Below, one piece after another: positions 12,101 to 22,974 of a stretch of 64,000 bases of DNA. A program made the translations under genes and the position numbers. Below the pieces are notes generated by a model that made no database searches, was not told where the DNA came from, and was given only the letters and a program-made list of their open reading frames with translations. Numbering within the stretch: the stretch's first letter is position 1; the number at the start of each line of letters is the position of its first letter. Source of the DNA: Chrysaora quinquecirrha (lineage: Eukaryota; Cnidaria; Scyphozoa; Semaeostomeae; Pelagiidae); assembly GCA_014526335.1 (NCBI GenBank), contig JACTAT010000335.1, positions 62,001 to 126,000 on the forward strand, given 5' to 3'.

Positions 12101-15100
12101 ATGATATTAAAATTATTTTGTCTAACCTTATGATCAGATGGTACGCAAATTGATTTATAATTAGACTAGGAACTTATTCGATCTAAATTTCGAGCAGATA
12201 GGTTGGCTTAGGGTTAGTTAAGGGTTAGCTAAGGGTAAGCTTGGGACAAAGAGCGACTAACTCGATCAAGATTGTATACAATAATAAGAAAAACTAACTC
12301 TTCAAAAATAAAAATGTTTAAAAAATTTTTGTACAACTGTCTACGGATTTTGTACCAAAGCTTATCATCTGAATGACAATTTTAACTGAAATGTCAGCAC
12401 TCTGCATAAAGACTTATTACACGTTTCTCATGTTTCGCTAATAAAATCCAGACCAACGACCATAGCAATTCGCTACACTGAAACTCATACCCTTACAATG
12501 TTCAAACACGGCCAATTTAAGATTGAAACTTTTATTCTAAATTCGAATTCATTTCCCTCTGCTGCTCACTGATTGGCCAGACGTTTTTCTATCGTTCGAT
12601 CTGACGAAAAATCGAATTGCAATTAAAGTGGAAGGACATTAATAAGCCAGTGAAAAATGAAGCAAATTAAGTGCTGCAATCTGATTGGCTACCCAGATTT
12701 TTTGGGGAAAAGTGGCCGCTTTTTTACATGCAAAAGCCATGAGTTCCAGTTTGAGCAGCTTTCTGACAACAGCAACAACCAAAGGTGGTAACTGGGACTC
12801 GTGTAATAAGTCTACTTTGCACATATAAAACAAACCCTAGGCATTTTCATTCACGTGTATGAGGACTCCAGTCGATCTTCAAACTTTTGATTCATTAAAC
12901 TTACGTTCGCCAGATATTATCGTGAAGTTTATTACTACATAATTTAATTCAAAGGAAAGGCATTTCTTCTGAAGCCCTGTCATCTATAACTGTATATATT
13001 CAACTGCGCTGTAAAATTTTCTTTTCATTTCATCATTAAATTCCTTTTCATTTTCCAAATCTATTCCCCGAAGAGTATATATTGACTCATAAAGCCATAC
13101 ATTCGGCCCACCGAGGGTTTTTAGAGGACTTTTAGGTACTAACTTTACATCTTGGCACGGTGTTGTATCTACAACAATCATGTCTAGAAGGTAACCCATC
13201 CTGAAAAAGACATGGACGTGACCAAGCTTAACTTCGGTGATCTAAAGAAAACAGGAGTTTCCATAAAACTAATTCGTAGTACAGAGCAGACTTATTACAT
13301 GAGTCAGTCTCCTCGAAAACAGCAACAAAACCAACACCTACCAAAGAGCAGTTTGTTCCGACAGGGACTCTAGACCAAGTACAGAGTACGAACACAATAC
13401 AGTGTAGAGAAAAAAAATATTAATACTCAAACTTACATCTCTCAGGAGCTGGTTTACTTCATCAGAGATCTCTTTCCTCCTCTTCATATAATTATCGAAA
13501 ATCTCTGTGTTCTAAAACATGAATTAAATTTTCAATAACCGATAAACACAATTATTCCTTATTAAAAGAAAAAAGCAAATACAATTACACTGTCTTAAGT
13601 ACGTATTATTGCAGTGTAAAGAACAACACTAAAATGCGAAGAGAACAGATTATTATCAACGTTCGCTGGCGTTTGGATTAAGCCTATGGTAACAGTTTCT
13701 GAAGACAATACCAGAAAATATTAACCCCGAGGCTGTCAGTACAAAACCGAGCTTCTGACAACCGTATTTTACAGAGGCTGGGAGTAATACGAAGGAAACA
13801 GATAGTACATTGTTAATTGCCCTATGGACATGGCATGGACACGGTGATTACAAAACTCGTGTTTAAGCCATTACAACGAAGCCATTTGGTGCTGCGTTCT
13901 AAACCTTAAAAATTTCGAATGTTTGACGTAATAAGGTGAAGGTGAAGGGTGAAGGTGATATGGTGTTTTAGCGCCAGTCGCTAGGATCTCAGTAGTAGGT
14001 TAACTAATAGAAACCTCGACCCTGACTGTGACGCTACCGTGGCTGGGCTCGAACGCTGACCACAATGAACTTCTGACACCATGAGTCAGCTGGATTACAC
14101 AACCACGCAACAGCACCATCAAGCATGCATTACCGGATAATAATGCCCTAACGTTTTTCAGCCAATCAGACTGCATTACCGACTTGCAGCCCTGTCCACA
14201 GGGTAATAACCGCGTGTACAGTTAGGCTTGCATTGGGAATTTAACATACAAAAAAAGTAAAAGAATAAATTGATAAAAAAGGATTGATTGATGAAACTAA
14301 GACATTTGAGAAGACTATACTATTCGTATACTACTCACCCTGAAAGTTGCATTCAGAGCTTGTTGATCAATGTTCTGATATATATCAATCATTAGGGTGG
14401 TCCACTCTGCTGTGCTGAGTTTACAAAGTTGATCTTGTACAGCACTCTGTATGAAAAACATAAGATAAGATATTACAAATTTCTAACCAAAAAGCAAAGT
14501 AAACAAAAATTGATTTTTACAGAAATGAGGAGGGTGTTTTACTACAAATTTTACATACAAATTTTAAATGAAAACGGCAAAATTTAGAGCATTTTGTTTC
14601 TTTAAAGAGGTTGACTGATGCGACAAAGCATGAAAATGCATCGCATATAGCATTAAATAATAAAGATATCCCATAACTCAACTCTGCAACCAAAGGACTA
14701 TGAACTAATAGGCTAGCCTCTTTTGTGTTTGTTTTCTCATGTTTTATTTGAAAGGTTAAACAATAGTCAAAAGAGAAAAACACTACTTAATGATAGATAA
14801 TAAAGTGTTCCCTCTATTAACTATGGCAAAAACCTATCCATATAGGCGGCACATAATGGCGCAAAATTAGACTAAGTACCCCCGGGGCCGATAATATTAA
14901 AACATGACTAAGAATCAAGAACCTACAGTATTAATGTTCTTCGGCAGAATAATTAAAGACTTGACTCCTGGAGTTCCACACATGATCGGCTTCAAATTCA
15001 TTGAGAGTGACTACGAGATGAAAGCAGGAAAACATGAAATTTCGTTGCTAAATTTGCAAAGCAAGATACAAGCAAATTACGCGAAGAAGGATCATATTTA

Positions 15101-18100
15101 GATATTTTCTATTGCATGACCAAAGAAATAAATATCTTGCGATTTAATTTAGAACAGAGTGCATAATTGCGATCAAAACTGTTTTTTGGTGCATTTTCTG
15201 CGAAAGTAGCTGACCTTGATAATTATTCTACTTACGATTATTTTCATGACATCAAGTGAACCAAGCTGGCCAACTATTTGTAGATACATCTTCATTGCCT
15301 AAAACAGAGACAAACAAATTCTCAACTAGTTGAAGAGGACAGATATACTTTCTGTAACACAAAAATACAGGCTGCCATCCCTGCCATTTGAAAAGATACA
15401 AGGATATAGGTTGGGAAGCGAAGCTTTAAGATAAATTATAAGACCAATGCGGCGACCAAAAACATTGCTTATGGTAGAGACGAGAGCAATTTAATCATTT
15501 TTGTTCTATATCAGGAATTCATATTGGCAATTAGTATTGACATTATGACTTTATTTACTTTTCAGATAGACTTAAACGTTGTTATTCAAGTTACCTGTGT
15601 TACGTTGATCCTTCCATTCATTAATGCATCAACATAAGTATCATTGAAAGTCGTGTGATCCTTGATAAATTTCCTAACCACCGTTGCATCTTTAAGAATG
15701 CTACTTAGGCTAGCATCTACACGGACAGAAAAGGAATCAGCATGAGTGAAGATGTGGACAATTTGTTTTGCATATATTGAAGTATAATCAGAACAAAGTG
15801 AGATACAAGATACAAGTATGAACAGCAAACGGCAGCAAATGAATGTACGGAGACAAAACATAGGATAGTATAATAAAAAAGGGAAAGGGGGGTCGATTTT
15901 CTTTACGATACGGTCTTTGATAACTACAGCATACAATATCGAAATGTAGAATTAGAGTTACAACAGGAAAGACACAGAAAAACGAGCAAAACACAAAGCA
16001 TTAAAATGTTCAAAGTCATCAAGACAAGTTTTAACCAAAGTCTTGTTAGCTTTTAGCCATTTTTATGTTGGCACTGCGCACAGTCAGCAGTCAGAACTAG
16101 TTTCTGACTGTTTATCGGCAATTTTCGGGAACTACTTTATTGCAACTGATCTGTTGGCATAAGCGCTCTGGCAACTATAGTTGTTGTCAACAGGTTCTTC
16201 CTGACGGCAAATAGTCGGCGCACAGTTCTAGAAAACTGGGCATGCTTTACAATTATTTGACAACTGATTCTTGTCAGTCAAATTGAGCGCTTTTGCGATG
16301 ACCACGATCATCTGTATCCTATACGTTCTGACTAGTTTTTGACATGTCGACATAAGTTAGCAGTTACAGGTAGAGCTAATTGGCGCTAGTTCTATCGTAT
16401 CGTAAGTCAAAATACAGTAAAGCTAGATGAACTTATTTCAACTTATTTAGCACAATTTTCAGCTCGTTAGTATGCACTGGTGAATATCAAAAAAGGTAGA
16501 ACGTATGTAGAGTTATTTAGATAGAGTTCTTAGATGTGAGGTCAATTATGAAATAATATTCAGGGAGCTAAGTTTGACAGTAAAAATGTGAAGTGGTCTT
16601 GGCTCGGAGTAACAATTTACAGATTCTCCAAAAATGATACCAGCACTACATGCAAAAATCTTAAAATTTCATATTTTAAACAATAAAAAAAACTCACTTA
16701 TCGATATTCCTGTTGTGTTTAGAGCTTGAAAGTCCCTAAGTGACTTGATTAGTTTGCTATAATCATCTTGTAGACGTGAGAATAATTCCAGATTGGTTCG
16801 ATTTTGAAGAATTGGACCAAGGTCCTCAGCTAACTTGTAGAAACTAAAAAATGGTTTGAAATGATGGCATACAAGAATTGATGACATTACATTCTATATA
16901 TGACTGAATTGGCAGCAAAAGCTGGGTTCTAAAATTTCAAATGGTAAAGGTAGAGAGTTGAGCCCTATTGACAATTTCTTCTCTGAAGATATTAGGAATA
17001 CTGGCAAAGTTGAAAACTCGGATATGTTGGACATTTCAGACAAAACTGTGCCAGTTTCAAAAGTCTGACATTCCAATTTAGCTGTATTGCTACTGTAGAT
17101 GCTATAAACAAAGACAGGGAAATCTAGGTACACTATGGAGTCTTCTAAGATTGGGCTTAATTATCTACAGCCAAACAGAACAAAATTAACTTATCAGGAA
17201 AATGATGTCACATTTTAATGGGTTTGAAAAAAGAGGCATTTCTTTGGAATCCAATTTTTGTATCATGAATGTATATTTAGTAAACTTCAATTATGCAGAA
17301 GTTGGTTTATTTGAAAATAAAAGCAAAACGTTTTTAAAGTTAAAACAACTTCATTAATAATACTGTAAATGATTGATTGACTTAACTGTCTTTCAGGGTA
17401 AACCATCCTGCTTAAGTTAGTGATTAACTAGAAATGGAGTAAATATATTCGGACTTATCAAGGCTGATTCTGACAACTTATTAGACATGATAGTCACAAC
17501 TTTTCGGGAGAGATCCGTCTCCCATCATCGGGCATTGAGAAATGTGGTTTCTTGCCTATTTATTGCAAAGGTCGGATCGAAAGGTGTGAAATTAACCGGA
17601 CCTGCGAGGAAGTTTGGAATTTTTTGGCGCTCAATTTCTAAAATTTGTGGCGCCAAAATTGCGTTCAGTGCAACTTTTGTTGTCATTCAACCAGATTTCT
17701 GCGATTGACAAGATACTTGATTGATGCAAGGAATTGATAAAACTGAGTGAATGTATCTTACTCAATCCCAGTATCTTACTCAATCCCAGAAGTAACGTCA
17801 AAAGTTGCACTGAATGCAATTTTGGCGCAACAAATTTTAGAAATTGAGCGCCAAAAAATTCTGAGCTTCCTCACAGGTCCGGTTAATTTCACACCTTTTG
17901 ATCCGACCTTTGCAATAAATAGGCAAGAAACCACATAACTAGAAATGGTTATAAATGGTTATTGATTTTGATAAATTTACCCCTTTGATGAGATTTACCA
18001 CTCTTACCTCTCCATTTTATTTGAAGGGAGCACTTAAAGAAAGGGGCATTTATTATATAAGTCAAGTTTTAGGGGGCATTGATTCAAAAGGGTTTCTTTT

Positions 18101-20112
18101 AATAGAAAGGGGTTAGGAAAGCATTAGACCCTTGTTGACGCAGGTCCACACACCCATTAAAAACCAACATGAGTTTTCTCACCTTGTATTTGAGTAATCT
18201 GGTAGTTCTACTGGATAGTCGTGAGTGTGCGGGTTGTCATAGTCACACAGGAAGGACTGCATGAAAGGCAGCGCTCCAGCAGATGGCATAGCTCGAGGCT
18301 TGAAATATACTAGAATGCAATGTTAAGAAAAACTTTACTTGAATTCAAGTTTCTAAAATTTAAATTTTCCTTTAGGAGGAGTTTTCAAAAAGGATGTACC
18401 TCAAAAAGACCTTCAGATGTCTCGTGGTAAGCAAAATAAATTTCACAAGAAATTTAATCCAGATAGAAAATACTCAATGTTTCAAACACAGGAAGAAGGA
18501 AGGAGAATACATTATTTTGCAATCTTTTTGTTTTTATCTCCAATCTGGTGTTCCTATTTACTACTGCTGAATTTTTAACTTGATACCTACAGAAATATAA
18601 TGCAGGTCACCTGCACTAATAATTTTCTATCACACTGGTGGCTAATTAAAAAAATCAGTGAAGATTTTCACCATTCATCACCTGATTGAAGTTAAAATTT
18701 GATAATCTATTTGCAGTATATACCTGAAAACTGTCATTTTCAAGGAATTCTATTGCAAAGTAATATATTGCAGAACAAAAGCATGTGCTGCAGAATTAAC
18801 GAGATAGCTAATTTTCTCAGTTTCTTCATTAAGTTTCTTGGCTTAAAAGGATTAATAATTTGTCTTAAATGTAGTGTGAAGTTACTTACGTTTTTCTTTA
18901 TGATCTGGCATTTTCCTTGTTCTTACATTAGCCAAGATCAAGAAAATAGCCAATGGCCAAATAATCTCAACAGCATTCCTCAACTGAAAAAAGTGTACAG
19001 TTAAAATTAGTTGACAGATTCAGTTCAAGACAGTCACAAAAAGTCCAACAATCTAAGGTAGCACCAAACATAAAAATCTAATTATTGCTTTAGCACCAAA
19101 CATTTCTTCCTATTTTCGATGACATATTAAAGGTGCCACACAAGGAGCCTATAAATATCCAGTTTTTTTATACTTGGTTCACAATGTAAGACAATTAAAA
19201 TATCCATGTAACCAGGCCAACAGAACAATGCATTCAACGCAGAGGAAGGGTAGCCTGGAAGGTATCAGGTCGTTTCGCCCAAGCTTCATTTCGCCCAACT
19301 TCCTTTTCACCCAAGCTGGCTTTTTCGCCCAACATTCTTGGTCGTTTCGCCCAACTAAATTACTTGCTACTTATCACTTTTCTTATCACTAAAACAGTCA
19401 CCAATGTGATGATCAGGGGTTTGGGGGCAGAGCCCCCAATGTCATCAATCAAATAATGGGCAAACTACAAGAAAGAATTTATCCGCATCATTTCAGGTTG
19501 GGCGAAACGACCATGATGGGTTGGGCAAAACGTCTTAACAGGTTGGGCGATAAGGAAGTTGGGCGAATCGGTGGTTGGGCAAAACATCTTGAAAGCACCT
19601 GGAAAATAAGATTTCACCAGCAGAAACAATTTTCACAAAAACTTTGACTTGCATAGCTTGTAACTTTCGCTTACTCTCACTGATGCATTGGTGAATATGG
19701 TCCGTTTATTACATTTTAATCTTATAGTAGTTATTGTTTTGCATGCTGCTGGCCAAATTTAATTTTGGCCTGAGCAACTAAAAAAAGTTTCTGTTCCGAA
19801 AAAGGTTACAATTGACAGTAAGTTATATAAGAATAAGTACAAGCTTTTTTAAACAGAACTTTTAGGTATTCGATTTCGAACGCATTCAATAAATCTAAAT
19901 TTCTGCAACAACACAAAGGGAGCTTTCTTCGAAAAACTATTTGTCCTTTCATTGGGCTAAAATTTTCCAAAATTTTAGGCAGATAAAGGAAACCGAGCTG
20001 CGTCAGACACCTTTCTAGATGCGTCCATTTAGGCCATCTTACTTACCCACTGCCGCTTTCGCAGAGACAAATTCTTCCATATTAGGAGCCAAAGTTGTTT
20101 GAAAAACTTCAT
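6163..20112 (-). CDS. ABCA-family (ABCA1/4/7/12-like) ATP-binding cassette transporter, N-terminal half, with inserted trefoil domain
   Basis: Coding exons, in order of transcription: 20047-20112, 18890-18983, 18183-18309, 16698-16843, 15595-15716, 15236-15298, 14339-14446, 13437-13511, 11829-12054, 11074-11220, 10147-10316, 9621-9734, 7691-7864 (3' end uncertain) and 6163-6274. Phases agree across the first thirteen. The protein starts MKFFKQLWLLIWKNLSLR, the ABCA pre-helix signature, then a first membrane helix (residues ~23-43, IIWPLAIFLILANVR). It continues into the large extracellular domain with ABCA landmarks AMPSAG (exon 3) and GKIFYTPDTPQTRR (exon 11). Exon 14 (IVFLNFDAKDG, YKLRL) corresponds to the segment just before the second helix. 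ABCA proteins move lipids across the plasma membrane. A trefoil domain lies at residues ~343-391. The link from exon 13 to 14 is not resolved, and the phase needed by exon 14 (phase 1) is not met by any donor I see. Nucleotide-binding domains lie beyond the window or in the gap. Confidence 0.88.
6849..6937 (-). CDS. Possible degenerate ABCA exon between exons 13 and 14
   Basis: After an acceptor-like CTCGCAG, one minus-strand frame reads SLDSLLAELQS...ETDLWATV. This resembles the ABCA stretch that ends in FWAG just before exon 14 (IVF...). No donor in the required phase follows. The motif GGACTGTAGC is duplicated 40 bp apart (6847 and 6887), suggesting local rearrangement. A competing frame runs through without a stop from 7056 to 6875. 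Treat as a hint only. Confidence 0.25.
7057..7690. repeat. 634-bp MITE, copy B of the 'CAGTTGACATCC' family, complete
   Basis: Perfect terminal inverted repeats start CAGTTGACATCCGCTATC. TA is duplicated at 7055-7056 and 7691-7692. The interior is made of inverted and direct copies of the CGCTATCTCGAA motif. The TA target and CAGT start fit a Tc1/mariner-pogo MITE. It abuts the ABCA coding exon at 7691-7864, which stays open right up to the insertion point and then runs into stop codons within the element. Confidence 0.88.
8938..9492. repeat. Degenerate minisatellite in an ABCA intron
   Basis: About 0.55 kb consists of imperfect copies of a ~33-36-bp unit built on TCTGCAAGCCTTATCCACC followed by ACATCAGGCATTATC or AAATTAAGCATAA variants. 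Units alternate between two subtypes. It is noncoding and lies between exons at 9621-9734 and 7691-7864. Confidence 0.75.
11074..11220 (-). CDS. Trefoil (P-type) domain exon inside the ABCA extracellular domain
   Basis: This 147-base exon has acceptor TTTATACAG and donor GTAAGA and begins and ends in phase 1, the classic symmetric module of exon shuffling. It encodes one full trefoil: Cys, then P..DRTECGW, then QGTC, then the hallmark GCCFD, then a final NCF.KPG. Seven cysteines are present, the six canonical ones plus one near the end. The exons on both sides (11829-12054 ending in phase 1; 10147-10316 starting in phase 1) encode recognisable ABCA extracellular sequence and join it without a frame break. 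That is direct evidence that the domain belongs to this transporter. Trefoils are disulfide-rich, protease-resistant lectin-like folds found in mucosal peptides and some glycosidases. Confidence 0.85.
12715..12814. repeat. Degenerate fourth copy of the 9-bp-TSD MITE family
   Basis: The right end reads GACTCGTGTAATAAGTCTA, matching the family terminus. The interior has GACAACAGCAACAACC like its relatives. The left end (CATGAGTTCC) is eroded and I cannot see an exact target duplication. Confidence 0.5.
12984..13250 (-). CDS. Orphan open segment in an ABCA intron; possible alternative terminal exon
   Basis: From acceptor TTCTTTAG the minus strand is open in phase 0 for about 85 codons to a TAG (ITEVKLGHVHVFFRMGY..., then LGGPNVWLYESIYTLRG...). 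ABCA exon 8 ends in phase 0, so splicing into it would be in frame and would truncate the transporter. An internal donor (CAAGAT then GTAAAG) would instead give a phase 0-0 cassette. The normal exon 8 to exon 9 joint gives a length matching the family without it. I do not recognise the peptide. A 91-bp MITE lies just upstream. Confidence 0.3.
13287..13377. repeat. 91-bp MITE, same 9-bp-TSD family
   Basis: It starts CAGACTTATTACATGAGTC and ends GGACTCTAGACC, with the 9-bp direct repeat AGTACAGAG on both sides (13278-13286 and 13378-13386). It is the shortest copy and lies in the ABCA intron between exons 8 and 9. Confidence 0.8.
13925..14105 (-). repeat. Possible tRNA-derived SINE
   Basis: Read on the minus strand, a TGACTCATGGTG stretch (A-box-like) is followed ~35 bp later by GCGTTCGAGCCC (B-box-like GGTTCGANNCC). 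A body containing CTAGCGACTGGCGC and CACCTTCACCCTTCACC follows. No tRNA cloverleaf is intact. It is intronic. Confidence 0.35.
17542..17936. repeat. 395-bp palindromic element with ~145-bp arms
   Basis: The left arm begins ATGTGGTTTCTTGCCTATTT and the right arm ends with its complement. Both arms hold TTAATTTCACACC and GGCGCTCAATTTCTAAAATT in opposite orientation. The arms are highly similar around a ~100-bp centre. It lies in the ABCA intron between exons 3 and 4. Foldback-type MITE or inverted duplication. Confidence 0.78.
19252..19602. repeat. Foldback element built on TTTCGCCCAAC
   Basis: The left side has repeated GTCGTTTCGCCCAA and TTTCGCCCAACTT. The right side has the complements (TTGGGCGAAACGACC, GGTTGGGCAAAACG). 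The outer ends CCTGGAAGGTAT and AAGCACCTGG are approximate inverted repeats. It lies in ABCA intron 1. Confidence 0.65.
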
Positions 20113-20526
20113 TTTTGTTGTCCAGTTCTAGATTTCGGCATTAATGTAGCATGATTCAAAAATTCTCGGTCTTCTTGCAGGTGCTTCCAAAATCTGAGAG
20201 AAAAATTTTTCGCAGTGTCATCAATCTCTGTTTTGGACTCAACAAGGACAATGACGTCACCTTACACTGAAAAGAGGCCGTCTGAGTCAGCATTTCGTCA
20301 GCATACCAGCATCCAGCATCATCAACATCTGTGTAGCGTGGCAAGTCCTGTTTGCATGGCAAGTCCTGTTTATACGTCACGATGCGTTTTCGACCAATCA
20401 CAACGCAGCTCTCGAAACCTACGTCAAACAGGACTTGTCACGCTAAAAATAGGTCTACAAGATCACGGGGGTTTCCACAAGAAGAAAATTCTGGTATATA
20501 AACCAGAAACTGCTTTCTTTTCGTTG
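20113..20526. promoter_or_regulatory. Bidirectional promoter region between the ABCA gene and the divergent small gene
   Basis: The 414-bp space separates the ABCA start codon (minus, 20112) from the predicted plus-strand transcription start. It contains three copies of a motif related to GTGGCAAGTCCTG: 20335-20350 and 20354-20368 in one orientation and 20429-20444 inverted. It also has a CCAAT box (20394-20398) and, on the plus strand, TATATAAA at 20495-20502. The same motif recurs twice at 24583-24598 and 24687-24702. Confidence 0.55.
20495..20502 (+). promoter_or_regulatory. TATA box of the divergent plus-strand gene
   Basis: TATATAAA within CTGGTATATAAACCAG, a short palindrome. Transcription would start near 20525-20530. 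A 5' UTR exon can then run to 20629, where AAAG is followed by the donor GTATGT. Confidence 0.55.
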
Positions 20527-20693
20527 AGTTCTTTACGTTATCGTACTGTGACTCTCCTCTTGCACTGTGCACGCACTTTCAAGAGAATACGAAGATCTAC
20601 CAACGAAGATCAACATAAAAGATACAAAGGTATGTGGACTAATCATTTTGGCATTCTTAGATATTTTAAAAATGGTTAACCTTTATTTTAATA

Positions 20694-21769
20694 CACTTAC
20701 GTTCGATAAGTATTGCACCACCTTTCTCAAAATGGCGGCTAGCTGTGGCTCTCGGCCTAAAGCAAGCTATTTTCAAAACAACGACAACAGGGCTCAGGAG
20801 CCCCATGACTAACGATTTTGGCGGGAAAATATTCGCCATTTTACTGCCTTTCCGTTAGAATTAAAAGTAACGAACAGTTAAAATGTTTTGACAGAGAAAT
20901 TCATTCAGAAGTTGGAGCAGTGTCTTCAAAAGATTTAGGAAAAATCTCTTTCAACTGGTGTCAAATTCAATGATAAATTTATGGGTTAACTTGCAGAAAT
21001 CGACTAAATTTTGTTGATATCCGAAGAAGATTTCTCTGCCCTTTCTTTTGGTAGCCAGATTTTTTCTCAAAAAGGGCTTTTTGTATTGAATTAAAATGTT
21101 TCAGGGTCTGCAATAATTCCAGGTGAGCGAAATTCTGTACTGTTGTTTTAATACGAGTCTGCTTTTACCGAGAAAAAATATTATGAGAAAACGTGAAAAC
21201 TTTTCCATTCAAATTTTTGCTAGATTAACTCCCTTTTTAAATATCTGAACATTAAATTTTAGGGCCATTGCTCTAGAAACATGGAAAGAGAGTAAATTTT
21301 TTACAACTGGGCTTCATGGCCTGTATCAAAATATCACTCACCTGAGATTTCTGTCAACTTTTAAATCTGTTCACAAAATTGAAAAAGTCTTCCACACTAA
21401 ACATTTTGTTATCAAAATAAAGATCAGAAAATTCTTCTTCGGATAGGAGCAGAATCTGGTCGATTTCTGCAAGTTAACCCATAAATTTATCATTGAATTT
21501 GACACCAGTTGAAAGAGATTTTTCCTAAATCTTTTGAAGACACTGCTCCAACTTCTGAATGAATTTCTCTGTCAAAACATTTTAACTGTTCGTTACTTTT
21601 AATTCTAACGGAAAGCCAGTAAAATGGCGAATATTTTCCCGCCAAAATCGTTAGTCATGGGGCTCCTGAGCCCTGTTGTCGTTGTTTTGAAAATAGCTTG
21701 CTTTAGGCCGAGAGCCACAGCTAGCCGCCATTTTGAGAAAGGTGGTGCGATACTTATCGAACGTAAGTG
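20694..21769. mobile_element. 1076-bp element with ~310-bp terminal inverted repeats, TA-flanked
   Basis: Arms 20694-~21003 and ~21459-21769 are nearly identical complements beginning CACTTACGTTCGATAAGTAT. TA flanks both sides. The ~455-bp centre has no long open reading frame. The arms include CAAAATGGCGGCTAG and AACGATTTTGGCGGGAAA, motifs resembling host promoter sequence. It lies in the first intron of the small plus-strand gene. Its autonomous source is not visible. Confidence 0.8.
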
Positions 21770-21928
21770 TACTAGAATACCAGGCGGAAAGGTAGAATAA
21801 CGTGTTTTCCAGCAGCTTGAAATCCAACACCCGCCCTTTCGTTTAAATCAGAGACCTCAAAGGGCCACTTGCTATTTGCAAGTATATGAAAGATTTACAG
21901 AAAAAACATTTACTAGAGGGTAACCAAA

Positions 21929-22949
21929 ATGGCCAGAGAAGTAAATTTAAGTACGTTAAGTGATTGAAATTTGTATTCTTCGTGCCTCAGTTTCCTGGTT
22001 GATCTTTTCCAGTGCCTTAATATTCACTAACGATGGCTAGGCCTCGTTCAGGAAGGAACAAAAATATACAGTGCAAGCAGTCCCTATGCCAAAAAGACCT
22101 CAAAATAAGTTCATAAAATGACAAAAAACTACAGTAGTAAATACTGAAATTATAACTACTGTAACTAATTTTGTTCTTTGCGGTTGGAAGCTACATTGCT
22201 TCTTTCAATAATGTATTCTAATAAATATTCTTTTTATTCTTAAAAGAGGCGATCTCTGGCTACCAACCGTAGAATCGATAACTTTCAAATACCATGGCAT
22301 TGCTGGCAGGACGGCATGTTTTAACCTTTTAGTAGATTTTATTGCTTTTTCATTATGTAACATTGCCTCATGAACAGTTTCATGACGTATTGCCCCTCCC
22401 TGCATTACATAGCATTACATTACATAGCACATTGCCAACCAGAAGATATTTTAGAATTCAACAGGGAATCTTGTTTGCAAAACCTTTGGTACGTACAATA
22501 AGATACAAAATTATGAATCAATTCTTCCAATTCAGTTTTCTCATATTACAAGCAATCCTGACAGAAACATTTCATTATATAAGCTGTACCAATTTTTTTG
22601 TTATGCAATAGTAAATGCTCTTAAGTCTATTAATTCATTGATCCTTAGGTTCTTGGAGATTGGTCCACCAGCATTCAAAGCTCCTATGTACATAGCAGAC
22701 TTATTGGAATGGACAGTAAAACTTGAGTCACTGGAAGTGCTTTCTATATATAATATGACCATAAGTACACGGATGTCACAGGAACGCATATTATCATTCC
22801 TGAATGGACACAAAAAGTTAAAAAAAATTTTCTCATATAGCTGCTCTCCTGCACTGAAGTATCACCTGAGCAATATTTGTGAAGAATTGAGTTTGGACTT
22901 TGAATTAAAGGGAGAAACAAAATTTAAAAAAATTGAGGATATTGATTAG
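21929..22949 (+). CDS. Small three-exon gene of unknown function (204 residues), weakly leucine-rich
   Basis: Coding exons 21929-21950, 22249-22356 and 22465-22949 join in phases 1 and 1 to give 205 codons including the stop. The start lies in AAAATGG context. A noncoding exon (about 20527-20629, donor GTATGT) would splice to the acceptor TTTACAG ending at 21900. The protein begins MAREVNLSDLWLPTVESI and ends in a basic, acidic-tipped tail. Its C-terminal half has LRR-like leucine spacing (LILRFLEIG, LESLEVLSIYN). I do not recognise the family; an F-box/LRR-related adaptor is possible. The first intron is filled by a 1.08-kb long-TIR element and the last intron is only 108 bp. It is divergent from the ABCA gene and probably shares its promoter region. 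Confidence 0.5.
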
Positions 22950-22974
22950 TTATATTTGTATAGTTGTATTTATA

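Noticed and set aside
15586..15936. 116-codon minus-strand open frame as a separate gene
   Set aside because: Only 15595-15716 is coding (ABCA exon 5); the rest of the frame is upstream intron that happens to be open.
16894..17133. Possible extra ABCA exon between exons 3 and 4
   Set aside because: Exons 3 and 4 already join in phase and the joined peptide aligns without a gap to ABCA proteins. This segment is also open on the opposite strand and has no good splice pair.
20215..20679. 154-codon plus-strand open frame over the 20.3-20.6 kb region
   Set aside because: It runs through the promoter motifs, TATA box and predicted 5' UTR exon and across its splice donor, has no recognisable domain, and composition is not protein-like.
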